In this document: one piece after another, positions 57,880-64,000 of the stretch
Layout: every line of letters begins with the position of its first letter
How positions within the stretch are numbered: the stretch's first letter is position 1
DNA from: Solanum dulcamara
Taxonomy: Eukaryota; Streptophyta; Magnoliopsida; Solanales; Solanaceae
Direction: 5' to 3'
NCBI RefSeq assembly: GCF_947179165.1
Contig: NC_077244.1
Coordinates: 10,170,449-10,234,448 of the forward strand
DNA length: 64,000 nucleotides
Translations under genes and position numbers: made by a program
The notes under the pieces: model-generated
The model's database searches: none
What the model was told of the DNA's origin: nothing
Seen by the model: only the letters and a program-made list of their open reading frames with translations

Positions 57880-59035
57880 TGTTTTGGCAGATACGAAGGA
57901 CCAGAGATTCAGCTATCGGTAGAGAGGAGGCAGCCCTGACCCAATTTTTGAGACCTCATCTAGGGTTAGAGGTAGGGCCCAAGGTAGAGGTCATGCCCGA
58001 GGAGTGGCACCATCCTGAGGTCGTGTTAGAGAGGCTTCCCCAGAGCCACATGTTGAGGTTGGTGAGGACCAGGTTCCTCCAAGATTCGCGACACCATTGT
58101 TTCAGTAGACAATATTGAGGATGTTGGGTGTGTTTGTTGAGTTTTACTCAGTGTGCTACTGGCATGCCACAGGGCTCATAGACTAGAGTTGGGGCACAGA
58201 CCCCAAAGCAGCATCAAGTCCCAGTTTTTTAGGATTAGGCGAGCTAGCCACCATTGGTTCCTGCATCAATTGCCAATGCAAAGATTGCACCATATGTAAT
58301 CCTGACAGTAGATGATTAGTAGTGTTATGAGATGTTTCAGAGATGAAACCACCCTAGTTTCAGGGTGGTAGGAGTTAGGATGCTTGTGAATTCTTAATGT
58401 TGTGCCATGAGATGCTTGAGGCAGTGAGCATGATTGATGCCCAGAGGGTTTATTTGGTCGCACTCCAGCTTTGTGGGCCAGCCAGGGAGTGGTGGAGGAC
58501 ATTTATGAGGTTTAGTGTAGTGGGATATCCTCTAATATACTTGGGTTCTTTTACTAGTGCTTTTGAGGATCACTTCATTCCATGGAGTATGCATGAGGAG
58601 AAAAGTTTGAGATTTGAGGGTTTGACCAAGGGTGGTATGTCCGTTGTTGAGTATGAGGCTCGATTTTTTCAGTTGTCTAGACATGCCATGGTGTTGATCC
58701 TAGATGAGGTGGAGAGAGTCCACATGTTTGTAAGGGGATTGAATTTTTCTATTCGATCATATGTATTTACATCAGCCCATGAGGGGGCTTCCTTCCAATC
58801 TATAGTGACTACCATCAAGTAGGCAGAGTTGATGGTCAGAGATGAGTTTTGGGACCCCACGAGGGCCTGTTCTAATGGTCAATTTTCCAAAACCTCGTTT
58901 GGAGGTAGAGGTTCACACAGAGGCAATAGTCATTTCATTATAAACCTATTCATGCTTCCATGCCAGCGGTCGAGGATGGATAGATAGCTCGATATTCCCA
59001 CAGTTTGGCCTGAGGTGGTTATGGTCCATCAATGG
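57880..59035 (+). pseudogene. E4 gag remnant, truncated
   Basis: The N-terminal part (57890-58090) is arginine/glycine/proline-rich as in related gags. A 141-codon open stretch at 58397-58822 is the capsid-type Retrotrans_gag region: REWWRTFMR, FTSAFEDHFIPWSMHEEKSL, GGMSVVEYEARFFQLSRHA and VRGLNFSIRSYVF. The end is serine/glycine-rich (SNGQFSKTSFGGRGSHRG-like, near 58880). At about 59035 the sequence switches to a minus-strand integrase piece of E5, so the zinc knuckle and all of pol of E4 are lost. Stops near 58320 and 58350 also break it. Confidence 0.85.
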
Positions 59036-59878
59036 CAAATAGTCATCCTAATTTCCCTTAAAATCAATAACGCATGTTCTCAACATATCCTCTAATATCT
59101 GAGTAGTGCACTTGGCATGTCCATCAATATGAGGGGGAAAAACTGTACTAAGCTTAACTTGGATACCTAGACCCTTTTAGAAAGATCTCCAAAACAGCGA
59201 TGTAAACTGAGTTTCTAGATCCTAAATGATAGACAAAGGGACACCATGAATCTTAACCAACTCTCGAATATTTAATCTAGCATAGTACACAGCCGTATAT
59301 GAAGTCTTAACAGGAAGAAAATGAGTTGTCTTAGTTATTCGGTTAATAATCACCCAAATAGAGTCATGTTGCCTTTGCATACGAGGCAAACCAGTAACAA
59401 AGTCTATATTTAAGGCTTCCCACTTCCAAGTAGGAATCTCAATGTCTTGAGACAAACCTCTCTATTTCTGATGCTCAACTTTTTCTTGTTGGTAATTAGG
59501 ACACTTAGCCACGAATTCCGCAATATCTCCTTGCATGACATTCAACCATTACCCTTCCCTCAAATCTCGATACATCTTTGTAGAACCAAGATGTAAAGAA
59601 TATCGTGAACTATGAGCTTTGGACAATATTATATATCTCAATCCATGAACATTCGAAATAAAAAACCGACCTTGATATCTCAAAACACTATCTCCCTCTT
59701 GGAAAAAAGCCTCAATGGCCTTTTTGAATATCACTTTCTTTAATTTAGCAAAATCGGGATCAGTATTTTTCTTTTCCTTTACATCTGGCACAAGGGATGA
59801 TTCGGAACCATTCTGCACAAAAACACCTCCACCTTCACAATCAACCAATCGAACAACCAAACAGGCTAATCTATACAC
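59036..59878 (-). pseudogene. E5 integrase remnant
   Basis: 59878-59549 carries the linker and zinc-finger start (GDSVLRYQGRFFISNVHGL, AHSSRYSLHLGSTKMYRDLRE). 59455-59222 carries the core start (IEIPTWKWEALNIDFVTGLP with the first aspartate, then HDSIWVIINRITKTTHFLPV and HGVPLSII). Downstream in element direction, about 59150-59036, is a core-end piece (forms of GHAKCTTQILEDMLRTCVIDF). It stops at the junction with E4. The frames are separated by stops. Confidence 0.85.
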
Positions 59879-59899
59879 ATCCTAAACTAGTTACTTCTT

Positions 59900-60480
59900 T
59901 TGATCCTCAATATGGGCAATAATGTTCATGGAAAATCTAATAAGAGTGTCGGCAACCACATTTTCCTTACCTGGATGGTATAACACGCTCATATCATAAT
60001 CCTTCAACAACTTAATCTAGCTTCTTTGCCGAAGGTTAAAGTTCTTTTAAGTGAACACATATTGCAAACTCTTGTGATCAGTGAAGATATCCACATGGAG
60101 AAAATAAAGATAGTGCCTCAACAAATTCAAAAAGAATACCAACGTTGCCAAATCCAAATCATGAGTCGAGTAATTCTTCTAATGAACCTTGAGTTTTGTT
60201 GAAGCACATGCTATCACCTTGCCATTTTGCTTTAGAACACAACCAAGACCAACTCGTGAAGCAACATAATACACAATGAACCCATTGGATCATTCTGTTA
60301 AAGTCAACACTGGAGCGGATGTAAGCTTGTCCTTAAACTCTTGGAAACTATTCTGACATGCCTTAGACCATTGGAACTTCATCTTGTTCTGAGTCAAAAT
60401 AGTCAAGGGTGATGCAATGGAAGAGAAAACTTCCACAAACCATCTATAATAACTGGCTAAGCCCAAAAAACTCTAATTAT
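59900..60480 (-). pseudogene. E5 RNase H remnant
   Basis: On the minus strand short pieces of RNase H are visible: an FTDHKSLQY-like stretch near 60080, LLKDYDMSVLYHPGK followed by ENVVADTL at about 60010-59945, and upstream the connection region near 60420-60330. Several stops and frame changes. It lies between the RT piece and the integrase linker, as expected for Ty3/gypsy order. Confidence 0.75.
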
Positions 60481-60890
60481 TGGAAGAAGTCAATGGTCTA
60501 GGACAATTCTTAATAGCCTCGATCTTTTTTGGATAAACCATAGTTCCTTCTCCACAAACAATATGACCAAGGAGAAAAACTTACCTTAACCAAAACTCAC
60601 ACTAACTAACCTTTGCATAGAACTAATGGTCTTTGAGGATTGCAGCACAATCCTCAAATGATTTGCATGATCTTCTTTACTCCGTGAGTAGATACAAATA
60701 TAAACAATAAAGACAATCACAAACATATCCAAGTGTTGCTTGAACAACCTATTCATTAAATTCATAAAAGCTACAGGGGCATTCGTTATTCTAAAACACA
60801 TAACAAAGAATTCAAAGTGACTATACCAAGTTCTAAAGGCCATCTTCAGAATATCACATTTTGTTTGAGTTGATGATAAGGCGATCGGAG
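60481..60890 (-). pseudogene. E5 reverse transcriptase remnant, N-terminus deleted, active site altered
   Basis: The open stretch 60843-60586 reads [17 protein letters not shown] then [13 protein letters not shown], and the palm motif is [15 protein letters not shown] where FIDDILIYSR is expected, so both catalytic aspartates are lost. About 60880 is a deletion junction. Directly upstream, in element direction, is the protease linker (WLHACYDFMCCRTRVFRF), with roughly 100 codons of RT fingers missing. This piece could not polymerise DNA. Confidence 0.85.
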
Positions 60891-61378
60891 ATCAATGTTT
60901 GCCACCTTTCCACCCTAGGACTAGCTTATTAGGAAACTGAAACCTAAACACACGGGTTCTACAACACATAAAGTCATAACATGCATGAAGCCAATCCATA
61001 CCAAGAATAACATCAAAATCGTTCATATCAAGCTACATTTGATCAACAGAGGTGACTTTAGGAAAAACATAAATTGGAAAATTTCTATACTCTTTCAGAG
61101 ACAATGTAATTACCAACTGGAATATAGAACAAAAAAAGCTCTGGCAAGATCTCGGGAATAAGAATTAATCTCATAGAAAGATAAGGAGTAACAAATGATA
61201 GAGTAGCCCCCGGATCTAGTAATGCATAAACATCGATGTCAAAGACTCTCAACATACCTATGACCACATCAGGGGACTCATCAACTTCTTGCCTAGCTTG
61301 AGGGGCATAGAACCTATTTTGGCATGGGCCGCCACCTTGTGGATTTTTCCCCCTTGAGCAGTTTGACCTTGAGGACAC
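60891..61378 (-). pseudogene. E5 protease remnant
   Basis: An open stretch 61378-61085 holds the aspartic protease region: GMLRVFDIDVYALLDPGATLSFV contains the active-site motif in the form LDPGAT, a known variant of the usual D-S/T-G in this gypsy group. The downstream conserved stretch (DVILGMDWLHACYD) is at about 60990. It would have processed Gag-Pol. The N-terminal border with gag is the cysteine-knuckle region at 61450. Interrupted by stops after 61085. Confidence 0.8.
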
Positions 61379-62410
61379 TCCTCTTTTCCTTTGTTAGGAC
61401 ACTCGGAAATCTTTTGCCCTATCATACCGCATTCAAAGCATGCTCCCGTTCCAACCATACATTTACCTACAGGATTTCTCCAGTAATTTGCACACTTAGA
61501 AAAGTAGATCCACTAACACCACGTTGTGCCTATGAATTTGAGACCTTATCTTTGTCAAACCTTTTCCCCAAATATTGTGAAGATCCTTTGCCTTGAAACG
61601 TTTCGACTTGTCAAAAACTTTCATTACCTCCACCGAATTTACTGTGAGAAAATTTTCCTTCATACCGAGAACTCTTGGACTCTCTCACACTTCTCTCCTT
61701 AATCTTTTCTCCTTTAATTTACTCTGCATAGGTCATTAGTCTAGAGATTTCCATCTCTTTGATAAGCATGGTGGTTTAACACTCTTTCATAACCAATTTC
61801 GACACTCTTGAAATAAACTTGATCAATCAAGTACAAGAGTCGGCTACCAAGGAAGGAGCATATTTGGACAACTTTGTGAATTTGAGGGCATACTCCCACA
61901 AACTTTTGCTCTCTTGCTTGAGTTTCATAAATTCCAACATGTTCGCCTCCTTTAGCTTAAATGGGAAAAAGTGATCAAAAAAGGAAACTTTGAACTCTTC
62001 CCAACCTATGGGACCATCTTCAACCCTTTCCGTTTTCCATTAAGTGTACAAAACTTGAGAGACACCTTTGAATTGATAGGCCACCAATTCTTCCTTATCC
62101 TTTCAAGATACCCCCATGATATCGACTATTTTGTACAACTCATACACAAAATATTGGGGATACTAATCAACTTTGGATCCATGAAATTCAGGAGGGTTCA
62201 TCCTCATGAAGTCTCTCACCCTTAAAGCCGGAGTTGTCATATTTAGAGGAGCTACCACCCTCGATTCACTTGAGTAATACAACTTGGGCTAGAATCTGAA
62301 AAGCCGCTCGAGAACTCTGAAATTGACACTTGATCATTCATGAGGTCATTTGGAGTATGTTCCTCCTCATCAACAATAGTCCTTCGAATAGGGTATCTTC
62401 ACGGAGGCAT
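61379..62410 (-). pseudogene. E5 gag remnant with one zinc knuckle
   Basis: It starts at the ATG at 62410 (MPPREDTL), 200 bp after the primer site. The capsid region at about 62030-61860 reads GPIGWEEFKVSFFDHFF, KLKEANMLEFMKLKQES and WEYALKFTKLSKYAPSL. A basic, serine-rich stretch and a zinc knuckle of the CCHC type follow (ACFECGMIGQKISECPNKGK, 61446-61390, where the histidine is replaced by lysine/isoleucine). It runs into the protease. In-frame stops at several places and one frameshift make it inactive. Confidence 0.85.
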
Positions 62411-62610
62411 GATTCTGAAATTGCAAAGAGAAAGTGTTAGAAGAGGAAACCTTAGAGTTCAACTCTATAGCACAGTAAGATCATGAAAAAACTAAAGTGT
62501 TTCCTAATATACCTCATAGCCTCCCATTCATAGATGTGGCACGCTTCACACCAATAAATAAGACTCTACTCGATGCGGCATGTTAGACTCCCTAAGACAC
62601 TTGAACCTTA

Positions 62611-62624
62611 TGCTCTGGTACCAA
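62611..62624 (-). other. E5 primer binding site (tRNA-iMet type)
   Basis: The minus strand reads TTGGTACCAGAGCA, one base different from TTGGTATCAGAGCA. It lies three bases from the LTR end. Confidence 0.85.
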
Positions 62625-62627
62625 GTT

Positions 62628-64000
62628 TGTTATGACTTGACCTATGGCCTACCCATAACATGTTTATTAGAATCCCAAAGGACTCCAATCAAGCCTCTTA
62701 GTGTAACATTGATTATCCTACATAAGGTATTTGAATAAATAAACAAGAATCAATGACGCAGAAACATAATGGCAAATAGAGCATAAATATCAAAAAGAGA
62801 AATGATAACATAGACTTTATCATATCTAATATATCTCTACTACTAGATGGGGAGGTGAGACAAATTCATAGCTCACCCAAAACAAAATGTAAAGAAAGTC
62901 TTAGACTCGTAAGAAGTAAATGTCTTATCCTCGGAACATGAGGACTCACCATAATAAAATAATAGCAAAACTCTAACCATAAGTTGGAAAAGGATGAACG
63001 TGATCACCAGCCCCTACATTATGATACAATATAAGAAAAAAATATGTGTTAGTACATGGAATGCACTAAGTATGTGAGAATATGCATGAAAAATAATCAT
63101 TGGACATAATAAATATCTATCATGGATTCAAGACCCATATCTTTGAAATATGAGTAAAGCCATGAAATCATATAAAATATTTATTTCATCGGTCAAAGCA
63201 TCAAAACATCATAAACATCATCATAGTACTTACATATGTGGCATATAACCGTAATGGACATTAAGACCATAAGAGCTATTACATAAAATCTGATGATACC
63301 CATATCAAGAAAGGGGAGTCTACTTGCCAAGCTAAGCTCTATCCAATGAATATCATCGTGTTCTATATGTGGATCCACTGGCTAGGACATATTGACAATC
63401 CTATGGTGGCAACGTAATTTAGGAGACAAGAAGTTGCTACTAGGTCTTAGGTCAGGCCCCCACCTCAAAGTCCAATCGGTGCTAAGTAGATCAACCCACA
63501 GAATACATATCATAATTAAAATCATAAATCATGCTTGCATAAATCATAAGCTTTTTCTTAATCATACTTCATAAATATGTTCACAGGAATAGCTCATTAA
63601 GGATCTCAAGTCATCTTTCCATTATGGTCTTAAGGCGCCTTTAAGGTCTTAAGTCACCATGAAGGATCTTGAGTCACCCTTTCATTTAATTCATCATCAT
63701 GCAATGTGGGCGTAGGCCTCCCATCATTACAAATTCTTCCTCTTACAGACATTATGAGTTATGGTCTTAGGTCACCTTTCTCATTAAGGATCCTAAGTCA
63801 CCCTTACATGCACTTTCTTGAAACATCATTAAAACATTATTCATAATCCTTCATAAGTCATTCGTAATAATCTTTGCAAAAAGCATCCTAATACTTGTTC
63901 ATAATCTTTTCATTAAAATAACTTAAAAATAATGAACATATCACATAAATCATAATTGAAACTAGCATATAGCATGGCTCATAGAAATTCAACTTGATAA
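62628..64000 (-). repeat. E5 5' LTR, partial
   Basis: On the minus strand the LTR ends GTCATAACA at 62628 and runs off the window. It shares phrases with the LTR ends at 10824 and 32924, for example the 'gacttgaggtgggg' type stretch near 63460. A degenerate tandem repeat of about 25-30 bp lies at 63595-63805 (forms of AAGGATCTTGAGTCACC). Confidence 0.75.
63595..63805. repeat. Degenerate short tandem repeat in E5 LTR
   Basis: Forms of AAGGATCTCAAGTCATCTTTC recur at 63599, 63654 and 63778, with GGTCTTAAGGCGCC-like variants between them. Confidence 0.65.

Larger units (their letters stand above)
59036..64000 (-). mobile_element. Element E5: minus-strand gypsy element, 5' LTR cut by window edge
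   Basis: In element direction: 5' LTR from beyond 64000 to 62628, primer site 62624-62611, gag from 62410, protease, RT, RNase H, integrase. It is broken at about 59036, where the E4 gag adjoins, so the end of integrase and the 3' LTR are missing. The integrase and the protease linker (VILGMDWLHACYD) are of a subtype different from E1-E4 and suggest a Tekay/Del-type chromovirus (inference). There are fewer stops per kb than in E1, but the RT is deleted and its active site altered. Confidence 0.85.

Overview
This is plant nuclear DNA, almost certainly from repeat-rich (pericentromeric-type) heterochromatin. The family mix resembles Solanaceae, perhaps Solanum; that is inference from the look of the repeats, not from a search. 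The window is AT-rich, and no open reading frame on either strand exceeds about 180 codons. Every recognisable coding stretch is a decayed piece of a Ty3/gypsy LTR retrotransposon (gag, protease, reverse transcriptase, RNase H, integrase). I see no intact protein-coding gene, tRNA, rRNA or CRISPR array. The one block without obvious transposon features is 2.2-5.8 kb. It holds a diverged tandem duplication with exon-like segments on the minus strand.

Layout. 1-2226: a minus-strand LTR entering from the left edge. 2227-5807: the AT-rich duplicated block. 5808-11480: truncated minus-strand LTRs, broken by a plus-strand solo LTR (9469-10824). 11481-33716: an old minus-strand gypsy element (E1). 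It is split by a non-autonomous Tat/Athila-like element (A, 15205-20392) and by a plus-strand element (O, 20453-33245). O is in turn split by a further LTR fragment (F) and a minus-strand gypsy element (E2). 33717-59035: a plus-strand gypsy element (E4). Its 5' LTR was split by a plus-strand relative (E3, 34124-56044). E3 itself received a solo LTR (S1), an internally deleted element (S2) and a second Tat/Athila-like element (B, 45998-51648). 59036-64000: a minus-strand gypsy element (E5) with its 5' LTR running off the right edge.

The nesting is supported by 5-bp target-site duplications read directly from the sequence: GAGTC (S1), GCTCT (S2), GCAGT (B), TTTTA (E3), GCTTC (O) and probably GCAAA (A). 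The interrupted host sequence also resumes correctly on the far side. The order of insertion is therefore E1 before A and O; E4 before E3; E3 before S1, S2 and B.

The most unexpected item is a 75-bp piece of mitochondrial cox1 inside the right LTR of element B (50295-50369). It still encodes 25 residues of cytochrome oxidase subunit I and is absent from the three sister LTRs. Other points of interest are a three-LTR tandem remnant (O), four 22-bp-period palindromes in S2, and the paired non-autonomous A/B elements with a decayed tRNA-Asp primer site.
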